Origin: UBA7236 sp964463165
GTDB taxonomy: Bacteria > Bacteroidota > Bacteroidia > Chitinophagales > BACL12
Direction: 5' to 3'
Assembly: GCA_964463165.1 (NCBI GenBank)
Contig: CAYXBK010000007.1
Location: 62,001-126,000 of the forward strand
DNA: 64,000 nt
Every line of letters starts with the position of its first letter. The stretch's first letter is position 1. Positions 35,969 through 43,418 of the stretch are shown in pieces. The notes under the pieces were generated by a model. The model did not search any database. It was not told where the DNA came from and saw only the letters and a list, made by a program, of their open reading frames with translations. The position numbers and the translations under genes were made by a program.

Positions 35969-36104
35969 ACAAAACAATTCGAGGGTGAATAAATACGTGT
36001 GTTGCTTAAATGAGTGTTGATGAATGTCCTGGGAGACCTGGGTAATTAATTTCTCAACATGCTCTATATTTTGTTGTATGAAAACGGGTGACGTTGTGAA
36101 TTGT

Positions 36105-36144
36105 TTCCGGAAATGAGCGACAAAAAAGCATCGTTTCCGGAAAT
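36105..36144. promoter_or_regulatory. Two TTTCCGGAAA palindromes 30 bp apart
   Basis: Perfect 10-bp palindromes at 36105-36114 and 36135-36144 are spaced three helical turns apart in the region upstream of the 34559 gene. The extended match is (T/C)GTTTCCGGAAAT. They could be operator half-sites for a dimeric regulator. No TAnnTTTG box is clear here. Confidence 0.5.
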
Positions 36145-36215
36145 TTTATGCATAACGCAAACGGAGAGAAAATTATTTTGCGCTGCAGAATGTATTTGGA
36201 ATTTTGAAGTGGTAA

Positions 36216-37631
36216 TTATTTATCTGTAATATTTTTCAGGCACTCGAGAATTTTTTTCTTGTTCTCTGCGATCAGCCAGTACGGATTGATTTTCACGCTC
36301 ATATACATATTGATGGATGAATAATCTTTCTGATCGATAAATGTGAGGAGATTATCTGAACCGATGGTTACGAACCAAAGCCTGGCGGCTGCGCCGAACC
36401 GGAATTCTTTATCCTCATACAGCGAAAGCGGAAGCATAAAGCCATATTCTCTTTTTTCGTACCGGGGTGTAAGCGCAAACGTATTTGCCCGGGCGATGAG
36501 GTTGGTGCCGAATCGCGGAATACGGCGCACGATCAGTGCGTTTACATAAAAGGAATTATTAAAGTTTTTATCGGCCGTCAAAACAAATGCTGCGGGCAGC
36601 ATCATTGTGAAATAATCGGCATTTTGCGAAGCCGAACTGAGGTCATATAATAAACGGGAACCTGTTCTGTTGAATTCATCAATATCATCTATCGAATCGA
36701 GAACAATATTCTGAACAAGAAACGATGCATCCTCTTCCAAATGATAATTCCCTGAATTTTTATCGAATTTGATATATCCCAAATCAAGTAATGACGCACC
36801 GAATTTCCAGGTATAATTTAAATTTTTAGAATAATTAAATTTCGATTTTCTGTGTAATTCGTACACCATCCCGAAATCAATTCCCATCCCGCCGCCGTTT
36901 ACCGAATAATTTGATTTATCGTATAATAAATTTGAGCCGAGATTTTTCGTATAATTAAAATCAGTATTAAAATGTGAAATTGTAAAATTGACGGTGTCTT
37001 TTGTAAATGTAAATAGCTCATTGTTTTCAAAACCAAGTGCTTCCAACCCTGTGAGATATTTAATATTTGCACCCATATGCAATGCAAATACGGAATTTTG
37101 TTCGAGCGATACTTCACCATTTAAACCGGCTTCGGCCCAAATCAGAATACCCGCATTAAATCCGGGCATATCGGTAGGTGTATAAAGCGGAATATCTTTT
37201 AATCCTGTTGTTGTTGGCGGATGTTTATCAGCTAAGAAATATCCTGCTGAACGGCCTGTGAAAAAAATGCCGGCGGCAAAATCACCGGTCTTTACAAATC
37301 CGGAAGGCAATTGCAATAAAATATTTCCATGCCCGTATATTTTTTTCGGATTGAAATAATCAATATCGATTATGCTGTCGGATGTTGAAATATATTTTAA
37401 CATGGGAGTTGGTATGGAGATATAATTATTATCCTCATACAAACCCACACCTGCAATATTTATATCCCATGCTAATTTACCTGCAATAGGGGATGCAGGA
37501 TTCAGCAGCATACCATTCGATCCGGCATAATTATCCGTCCGCATCCCGATAAATTCCTGTGCAGAAGCTGCATGATAATTTACCGACAATTCAACGATCA
37601 GAATCAGAATGCATAAATAAGTATACCTCAT
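36216..37631 (-). CDS. DUF5723 family outer membrane protein (paralog B)
   Basis: The 471-residue paralog of the 34559 gene has a signal peptide of about 24 residues (...NYHAASAQ) and the same mature start EFIGMRTDNYAGSNGMLLNPASP. Other shared blocks are GFVKTGDFAAGIFFTGRSAGYF, VLDSIDDIDEFNRTGSRLLYD and VNALIVRRIPRFGTN. Tandem duplication is the simplest explanation. Divergence is spread along the whole length, so the copies are old. Role unknown. Confidence 0.85.
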   Translation of the reverse strand: MRYTYLCILILIVELSVNYHAASAQEFIGMRTDNYAGSNGMLLNPASPIAGKLAWDINIAGVGLYEDNNYISIPTPMLKYISTSDSIIDIDYFNPKKIYGHGNILLQLPSGFVKTGDFAAGIFFTGRSAGYFLADKHPPTTTGLKDIPLYTPTDMPGFNAGILIWAEAGLNGEVSLEQNSVFALHMGANIKYLTGLEALGFENNELFTFTKDTVNFTISHFNTDFNYTKNLGSNLLYDKSNYSVNGGGMGIDFGMVYELHRKSKFNYSKNLNYTWKFGASLLDLGYIKFDKNSGNYHLEEDASFLVQNIVLDSIDDIDEFNRTGSRLLYDLSSASQNADYFTMMLPAAFVLTADKNFNNSFYVNALIVRRIPRFGTNLIARANTFALTPRYEKREYGFMLPLSLYEDKEFRFGAAARLWFVTIGSDNLLTFIDQKDYSSINMYMSVKINPYWLIAENKKKILECLKNITDK

Positions 37632-37784
37632 TGAAAAGCGATTGCTTTGCGTGTGGTACTTTCAAAAGAGGAATCGTGTATATCCGCCGGTGTGGTTTTC
37701 GGCTTGGAGAGGCCTGCGGCAAGACAATAGTTAAAGTTAAAATAAATGCAGTTAAAAAATCAAATTTTTCTCCCTGATTTTCAC

Positions 37785-39191
37785 TCAGAGGTCTGTCACT
37801 TTACCTGGATTTAAAATCAGGTTCGGATCAAACATTTTTTTTAATTGCCTGAAAATATTGAGCTGTGTCTGATCAAAGGCAATAGGCATATAATTTTTCT
37901 GAACGAGGCCGATTCCGTGTTCACCGCTGAGTGTGCCGCCCAGCGATACCACCAGTTCAAAAATTTCGCGGATACCTTTTGGCAGCTGATCGTTCCATTC
38001 GGTATCTGTGAGTGCACCTTTCAGAATATTGACATGTAAATTTCCATCGCCTGCATGCCCGTAACAAACCGATTGAAATCCATATTTTTTTCCGATTTGT
38101 TTTACGCCGGATAAGAGAACCGGTAATTCGGCCCGTGGCACTACCGTATCTTCTTCCTTATAAACAGAATTTTGTTTCACTGCTTCGCCTGTTTTTCTGC
38201 GCATCCGCCAGAGGTCATTTTTTTCCCGCTCGGTTTCGGCAAATAAAATTTCATCACAATCAAATTGTTCTGCTATTTCTGCAATCCTTTCACATTCTTT
38301 CATCAATACGTCTTTCGAATTTCCATCCACTTCGATAATGAGATGGGCTTTTATTTCATCTCCGATCTGCATTTGAATATCGGGATTGAAACGCAATACA
38401 AAATCAATTGCATCACGCTCCATAAATTCCATTGCACTCGGTGTAATGCCCGCCATAAAAATTGCAGGTACTGCTTCACATGCTTTTTGTGCAGATTTAA
38501 ACGGAACCAGCATTAATAAATTAAATGGCGGGTAGGGTATCAATTTTAAAACAATTTTAGTGATGATACCCAAGGTGCCTTCACTGCCTATAAATAATTG
38601 TGTGAGATTATAACCGGTTGCATTTTTTAAAACATTCGCACCCGTCCAGATAATTTCTCCGGTGGGTAAAACAACTTCGAGATTTAATACATAATCTTTT
38701 ACAACTCCGTATTTCACCGCTTTCGGCCCGCCCGAATTTTCTGCAACATTTCCTCCGATAAAACAACTCCCTTTACTTGCAGGGTCGGGGGGATAAAAAA
38801 GATTTTTTTCAATCACCGCATTCTGCAATACTTCGGTGATCACCCCCGGCTCCGTTATCACCTGTAAATTGCGCTCGTCGATTTTGAGAATTTGATTAAA
38901 CCTTTCCATACTCAGTGCAATTCCGCCATGCACCGGCAGTGCACCGCCGCTGAGGCCTGTTCTTGCACCCTGTGGTGTAACCGAAATGGAATAACGATTT
39001 GCAAGGATCAGGATGGCAGAGATCTCTTCGGGCGTGCGGGGTTTTACAATTACTTCGGGATGATAACGCAGGTCTTCCGTTTCATCGCTCGCATATTTTT
39101 CAATATTTTCCGTATCGGTGAACACATATTTTTCACCTGCAATTTTTTTGAGCTCTCCGATGATTTCCAGATCAATTTTCCGGTATTCCAT
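37785..39191 (-). CDS. FAD-linked oxidase, GlcD / D-lactate dehydrogenase type
   Basis: The 468-residue protein has an N-terminal PCMH FAD-binding domain (about 30-215; VTPQGARTGLSGGALPVHGGIALSMERFNQI, GGNVAENSGGPKAVKYG, FIGSEGTLGIITKIVLKL) and a C-terminal FAD-oxidase_C domain ending LSGEHGIGLVQKNYM. It matches GlcD and related 2-hydroxyacid dehydrogenases, which oxidise glycolate or D-lactate. The exact substrate is open. It is not adjacent to GlcE/F partners. Confidence 0.9.
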   Translation of the reverse strand: MEYRKIDLEIIGELKKIAGEKYVFTDTENIEKYASDETEDLRYHPEVIVKPRTPEEISAILILANRYSISVTPQGARTGLSGGALPVHGGIALSMERFNQILKIDERNLQVITEPGVITEVLQNAVIEKNLFYPPDPASKGSCFIGGNVAENSGGPKAVKYGVVKDYVLNLEVVLPTGEIIWTGANVLKNATGYNLTQLFIGSEGTLGIITKIVLKLIPYPPFNLLMLVPFKSAQKACEAVPAIFMAGITPSAMEFMERDAIDFVLRFNPDIQMQIGDEIKAHLIIEVDGNSKDVLMKECERIAEIAEQFDCDEILFAETEREKNDLWRMRRKTGEAVKQNSVYKEEDTVVPRAELPVLLSGVKQIGKKYGFQSVCYGHAGDGNLHVNILKGALTDTEWNDQLPKGIREIFELVVSLGGTLSGEHGIGLVQKNYMPIAFDQTQLNIFRQLKKMFDPNLILNPGKVTDL

Positions 39192-39273
39192 ACAGCAAAG
39201 TTCGTCACATAAAATTTAACAATGAAATGACAAAGGGCTGCGTCAGCGCTGGAGTCCTTTGAATAAATCGGCT

Positions 39274-39281
39274 TAACTTTG
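39274..39281 (+). promoter_or_regulatory. Bacteroidota -7 box for the Omp28-like gene
   Basis: An exact TAACTTTG lies 27 bases before the ATG at 39309. A TTTG at 39258-39261 is closer than the usual -33 spacing. Confidence 0.45.
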
Positions 39282-39308
39282 TAGCTTTATTCTTAAAATC
39301 TACATCAA

Positions 39309-41366
39309 ATGAAAAAATATGTCTACTCCTTGTTTGTATTAGTTGCGTTGGTTGCCTCAAACAGCTATGCACAATATGCAAAAAAATATCCTTTATTCGA
39401 GCATTTCACACAGGCATCCTGCGGGCCTTGCGCAGCACAGAACCCATATTTTCAGGAAGTATATTATGCAAACGAGACAAATGTCCATCACGTAGCATAT
39501 CATACTTCATGGCCGGGCATTGATGAAATGTATGATTTCAATTCTTCAGAAAGTGATGCAATGGTTGATTATTATGGAGTTACCGGCGTTCCTGATATGT
39601 TCCAGAACGGTACTGAGATCGGAAGCCCTGCAGGCGTAACGCAGGAAATTATTGATAATCTTTTAACCGAATCGAGCCCGATCAGAATTCTTGTTTCTGA
39701 AACAACAACAGGCACAACACGCAATGTGCATATTGAAGTGCAAACAGTAAATACAGTTCCTGCCGGTACATATAAATTAAAAGCTGCAGTTGTAGAAAGA
39801 GAAATTACATATGCAACTCCTCCGGGTACAAACGGAGAAACATTTTTTCCGAATGTATTCCGCGAATCAATTACAGGAACTGACGGCGTGACAATTACTC
39901 CTGCCGCTATAGGCGGATCGGTATCATTTGATTATACATATGAACTTGACCCGATTTATAATGAAGATGAAATTTATACGCTTGCATGGGTGCAAAATTC
40001 TTCGACTAAAGAAGTTTTAAATTCAGGTGCAACGGGAGATCCTGCTGTTGAAGTGGTGCCGGTATCTATCGCATCATTTACACAGGGCGCTGCCGGCGGA
40101 AGCCAGGATTTTTCAGGTGATATTATCAATTTGGGAGATGCAAATGCAAATATTGATATCACACTTGAAGCAGTTCAGCCGGGCGATTGGTCAGCAACAT
40201 TCATGTACAATGGAAATGAATATACTTCAACTGCAAGTGTTGCAATAAATGCATTGGCAAGCTTACCTGTTGATCTGCATGTAACTGTCGGGCCAACACC
40301 TGCAATCGGTGAATATAAAATCACAGTTGAATTTCCCGATAATCCGGAACTCACTCCGCAAACTTTAAATTTCTATGTGATCTCCGGAGTTACTGATCTG
40401 ATTGTTAATAATGAAGTTGCTTATGGCGACGGATCACCATATGATACATACGATTTCGAATCTTATTTCACCGATGGATTATCTGCTGCCGGAAGTACGG
40501 CTTATGCAGTTACTTCACATTTTACAATGAAGAAAGGATTTACAAATAATGCATTAACCGAAGTGAAAAATATTTATTACAACGTTGCATGGACATTTCC
40601 TGCTTTGGTGGGAGATGAAGACAGGATCATGCAGTTAAAAGAATTTTTGGATAACGGTGGTAATTTATTTATCTGCGGACAGGATATAGGCTGGGAAGTA
40701 AATGAATATGATATTTATTATCCGGAAGCAGTGGATTTTTATAATAATTATTTACATGCGGGTTTCGTAACAGATGCTGCTTCAGGTGCAACTTCATTTA
40801 CTGCGGTTGCAGAAGATGAATGGTATGGTGCAACTGCAGAATCAGATATCAGCAAACCTTATGGCACTACTTATTATTATCCTGATCAGATTGAAATGGA
40901 TGGTAATATTGATGAGGCACATGAAATATTTACATACAATGCAACTGCAAGTAAAGTTGGTGGTATCCGTTCTGAAACGGGTGATTACAAAACCGTTTAT
41001 CTTGGAATTGGTTTGGAGATGGTAGCTGATGAAGCTGTAAGAAATGCAATTATGGATGCAACATACCAATATTTCAAAGGTGAATTAAACGGAATTGATT
41101 TCGATCATGCAATTCAGAATTTATTGGGAAATGCATATCCGAATCCGGCTTCTTCAACTACAAATATTACAATGAATCATGTAGACAAAGATTATGTAAT
41201 TAAAGTAACTGATATCGCCGGCAATATTGTAAAAGAAGAGAAAGTAAATGCAGGCACAACAAATTATGTATTAAGCCTCGACAACCTCGAAAGCGGTATG
41301 TATTTTTATTTCCTTACTGATGGAATGAATAGCACACAAACACAAAAATTAAACGTAGTTAAATAA
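39309..41366 (+). CDS. Omp28-related outer membrane protein with T9SS sorting domain
   Basis: The 685-residue protein has a signal peptide (about 1-21, ...NSYAQ) and a thioredoxin-like domain with a Cys-Gly-Pro-Cys pair (C38-C41) in EHFTQASCGPCAAQNPYF. This opening is shared with Omp28-like proteins. A beta-sandwich region follows, then a long extracellular region, and a type A sorting domain at the end (AYPNPASSTTNITMNHVDKD). The CGPC pair could catalyse thiol exchange, but this is only inferred. A 41428 T9SS protein is directly downstream, after a terminator. Confidence 0.87.
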   Translation: MKKYVYSLFVLVALVASNSYAQYAKKYPLFEHFTQASCGPCAAQNPYFQEVYYANETNVHHVAYHTSWPGIDEMYDFNSSESDAMVDYYGVTGVPDMFQNGTEIGSPAGVTQEIIDNLLTESSPIRILVSETTTGTTRNVHIEVQTVNTVPAGTYKLKAAVVEREITYATPPGTNGETFFPNVFRESITGTDGVTITPAAIGGSVSFDYTYELDPIYNEDEIYTLAWVQNSSTKEVLNSGATGDPAVEVVPVSIASFTQGAAGGSQDFSGDIINLGDANANIDITLEAVQPGDWSATFMYNGNEYTSTASVAINALASLPVDLHVTVGPTPAIGEYKITVEFPDNPELTPQTLNFYVISGVTDLIVNNEVAYGDGSPYDTYDFESYFTDGLSAAGSTAYAVTSHFTMKKGFTNNALTEVKNIYYNVAWTFPALVGDEDRIMQLKEFLDNGGNLFICGQDIGWEVNEYDIYYPEAVDFYNNYLHAGFVTDAASGATSFTAVAEDEWYGATAESDISKPYGTTYYYPDQIEMDGNIDEAHEIFTYNATASKVGGIRSETGDYKTVYLGIGLEMVADEAVRNAIMDATYQYFKGELNGIDFDHAIQNLLGNAYPNPASSTTNITMNHVDKDYVIKVTDIAGNIVKEEKVNAGTTNYVLSLDNLESGMYFYFLTDGMNSTQTQKLNVVK

Positions 41367-41378
41367 ATCATTAATAGA

Positions 41379-41415
41379 ATCAGGTTCGCCATTTTTAAGG
41401 CGGACCTGATTTTTT
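41379..41415 (+). terminator. Rho-independent terminator of the Omp28-like gene
   Basis: Arms ATCAGGTTCGCC (41379-41390) and GGCGGACCTGAT (41399-41410) form a 12-bp stem with one G-U pair, loop ATTTTTAA, followed by five T. It ends 12 bases before the next ATG. Confidence 0.88.
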
Positions 41416-41427
41416 AAATAAACAAGA

Positions 41428-42162
41428 ATGAAAAAAGCGCTATTATTTCTTTCAGCAGTAATTTCTTCTTTCGGATTTTACGCTCAAAATATCATACTGG
41501 ATCCGGCGTCGGCCACCGAAACTGGCGAACCGAGTGAAATTGTTGACATCCATATCAACCTTACAAATAACGGTGATGATCAAATGATGACATGGAAGCG
41601 GACAGTAAATGAAATTCCTGAAGGATGGAAAACATCAGTTTGTGATTTTACATTGTGCTGGTTATATACTGCAGATGAACCCGGAGATCCTTTTGTTGTA
41701 AAAGCTGATACAACCGGAACTGTTTATGTAAAATTTGATGCAAGAAATATTGTCGGTGCAGAAGACCTTGAAGATATTCCGGGTTGCGGTTATGTGGAAG
41801 TTGTGTATTACAGTATTTCTGATAGCGCAAATTATACAGCAACAGGCATGTTTGAAGCGAAATTGGGTGTGGATGATGATTGCAACGTTGCTGTATATTC
41901 CTCAGCAATGGAAAACAGTTTTCACGTTTATCCGAATCCCGCAGTTGATGTAATGCAGGCAATTGCTTCTTCATCAGCGAATATTCAACGCCTCGAATTA
42001 GTGAATATCGTAGGTAAAACAATGAAGGTTGTGAAATGGACTCCCGCAGCAGGAAAAATGACGGTAGATGTAAGTGATCTTCCTGCAGGCGTATATTTTG
42101 CAATGTTTATTAATGCTGATAATAAAGTGCTTTCCACTGAAAAAATTGCTATCAATAATTAA
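41428..42162 (+). CDS. Small secreted protein with T9SS sorting domain
   Basis: The 244-residue protein has a signal peptide (about 1-19, ...FGFYAQ), a single beta-sandwich-like domain (about 25-160; EPSEIVDIHINLTNNGDDQMMTWKRTVNEIPEGWKTSVCD), and a type A sorting domain with VYPNPAVDVMQAIA. It has five cysteines in the middle (CDFTLC, CGYVE, DDDCNV), so disulfides are possible. The function is unknown. Its position just after an Omp28-like gene suggests related surface use. Confidence 0.8.
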   Translation: MKKALLFLSAVISSFGFYAQNIILDPASATETGEPSEIVDIHINLTNNGDDQMMTWKRTVNEIPEGWKTSVCDFTLCWLYTADEPGDPFVVKADTTGTVYVKFDARNIVGAEDLEDIPGCGYVEVVYYSISDSANYTATGMFEAKLGVDDDCNVAVYSSAMENSFHVYPNPAVDVMQAIASSSANIQRLELVNIVGKTMKVVKWTPAAGKMTVDVSDLPAGVYFAMFINADNKVLSTEKIAINN

Positions 42163-42180
42163 AGCTGAATAAATGAATTT

Positions 42181-42208
42181 AAAGCCGCTCTCTTTGAGCG
42201 GCTTTTTT
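42181..42208 (+). terminator. Rho-independent terminator after the 41428 gene
   Basis: AAGCCGCTC and GAGCGGCTT pair with a TCTTT loop (42182-42204), followed by T7. Confidence 0.9.
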
Positions 42209-42245
42209 TATTTGGAGGAAAGGCAATTATTTTTTTTATAAAGTA

Positions 42246-42278
42246 TTTGGAAATCCGGAACAGATTGTTTTATCTTTG
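42246..42278 (+). promoter_or_regulatory. Bacteroidota promoter of the marR-type gene
   Basis: TTTG (42246-42249), a 21-base spacer and an exact TATCTTTG (42271-42278) match the Bacteroidota consensus well. The palindrome TTGATATATCAA starts on the next base, so a bound regulator would cover the transcription start. Confidence 0.75.
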
Positions 42279-42290
42279 TTGATATATCAA
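42279..42290. promoter_or_regulatory. Candidate MarR operator 1 (TTGATATATCAA)
   Basis: This is a perfect 12-bp palindrome directly after the -7 box of the MarR gene, an autorepression site by position. A one-mismatch copy is at 42758-42769. Confidence 0.65.
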
Positions 42291-42304
42291 TAATATCAGT
42301 ATCA

Positions 42305-42739
42305 ATGAATGACCTGAAACTCGACGAAGTGTATTTATACCTCCTGGAAAGGACGGTACGGCAGTTTAGAGTCAAGTCCAAAAAATTTCTGTCTTCTTAC
42401 GGCGTGGATATTTCGGGGGAACAGTGGGTGATTCTGAAACGGATTTATGAGCAGGAAGGAATTAACCAGCGGGAAATTGCAGGGCTCACATATAAGGACC
42501 CGGCATCTGTTACACGCATGATCGACTTGCTCGAAAAACAGGAACTGGTGAACCGCCGTGATATCGACGGCGACAGGCGGAGTTATAATTTATTTCTGAC
42601 AAAAAAAGGAATTACCCTGGTCGAAAAAATAATTCCGCTTGCAAAAGAATTGCGCAAGCAGGGTATCAAAGGCATCAGTAAACAGGATATGGAAACTTTT
42701 AAAAATGTGCTCAATAAAATTTATGATAATCTGAGCTGA
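42305..42739 (+). CDS. MarR family transcriptional regulator
   Basis: The 144-residue protein has the MarR winged helix: GEQWVILKRIYEQEGINQREIAGLTYKDPASVTRMIDLLEKQELVNRRDIDGDRRSYNLFLTKKG. The DxRxxxxxLTxxG wing is intact. It likely binds TTGATATATCAA as a dimer and represses itself and the next gene. The inducing ligand is unknown. It is flanked by terminators on both sides, making a compact regulator-target pair. Confidence 0.92.
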   Translation: MNDLKLDEVYLYLLERTVRQFRVKSKKFLSSYGVDISGEQWVILKRIYEQEGINQREIAGLTYKDPASVTRMIDLLEKQELVNRRDIDGDRRSYNLFLTKKGITLVEKIIPLAKELRKQGIKGISKQDMETFKNVLNKIYDNLS

Positions 42740-42757
42740 TTTTTTTTACTTAAAATG

Positions 42758-42769
42758 TTGAAATATCAA
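42758..42769. promoter_or_regulatory. Candidate MarR operator 2 (TTGAAATATCAA)
   Basis: The site differs by one base from the palindrome at 42279 and lies 57 bases upstream of the 42826 start, in the region where the promoter should be. Confidence 0.55.
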
Positions 42770-42825
42770 TAGTATACACATCAATAAAATTATACGTATT
42801 CAATTCATCATTAAAAAACAAAACA

Positions 42826-43257
42826 ATGAAACATCAGGTCATTATTTTCTCCGTGATCATTCTCACAACCACAATGGTGCAGGCGCAAATCAGCGACAAG
42901 GAATCCATTACAAATCTTGTAAATCAATTTGCGGAAGGTGCCGACAACCGCGATACGGTTTTGCTCGATCAGGTATTGGACACACATTTCCGTGCTGCGG
43001 TGAACAGGGCATTTGGTTCAACACAATTACAGGTAATTGATAAATCAACCTATCTCAATTTGATTAAGGAAAAGAAACTGGGTGGAGATAAACGCTCTGT
43101 TTCCATTCAGAACATTATGGTGCATGAATCAACGGCTACCGCAGAAGTAATTATGGAAGGAAGTAAATTAAATTTCACAACATTTATTTCATTGATTAAA
43201 AATGAAGATCAAACCTGGAAAATTATACAGGATATGCCGGTTATTAAGACCAAATAA
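42826..43257 (+). CDS. Secreted NTF2-like (lumazine-binding-like) protein
   Basis: The 143-residue protein has a signal peptide (about 1-21, ...TMVQAQ) and an NTF2-like fold: ESITNLVNQFAEGADNRDTVLLDQVLDTHFRAAVNRAFGS, then an alpha-helix and strand ending in TFISLIKNEDQTWKIIQDMPV. It resembles the 'putative lumazine-binding' group, whose role is mostly unknown. The upstream palindrome implies control by the adjacent MarR regulator, so it may be part of a stress or detoxification response. Confidence 0.78.
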   Translation: MKHQVIIFSVIILTTTMVQAQISDKESITNLVNQFAEGADNRDTVLLDQVLDTHFRAAVNRAFGSTQLQVIDKSTYLNLIKEKKLGGDKRSVSIQNIMVHESTATAEVIMEGSKLNFTTFISLIKNEDQTWKIIQDMPVIKTK

Positions 43258-43292
43258 AATTCCAGAACCCTTTTGATCTGCTCCTTTACTTT

Positions 43293-43322
43293 AAGGCGGT
43301 TGAACACCAGTTTAACCGCCTT
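43293..43322 (+). terminator. Terminator-like hairpin after the 42826 gene
   Basis: AAGGCGGTT (43293-43301) and AACCGCCTT (43314-43322) form a 9-bp stem around a 12-base loop; only a weak T tract follows. Confidence 0.65.
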
Positions 43323-43418
43323 TGTTGATTTCATAATCTTGCTACAATTGAAAATTTTTCTCCTTGATTCGGGGCTGCATTTGAGGTCTCTTTACACTCA
43401 ATTTCAAACCACGGATAT

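Noticed and set aside
40774..41025. Overlapping frame within the Omp28-like gene
   Set aside because: Low-complexity, Leu/Gln/Met-rich translation typical of a shifted frame of an AT-rich gene.
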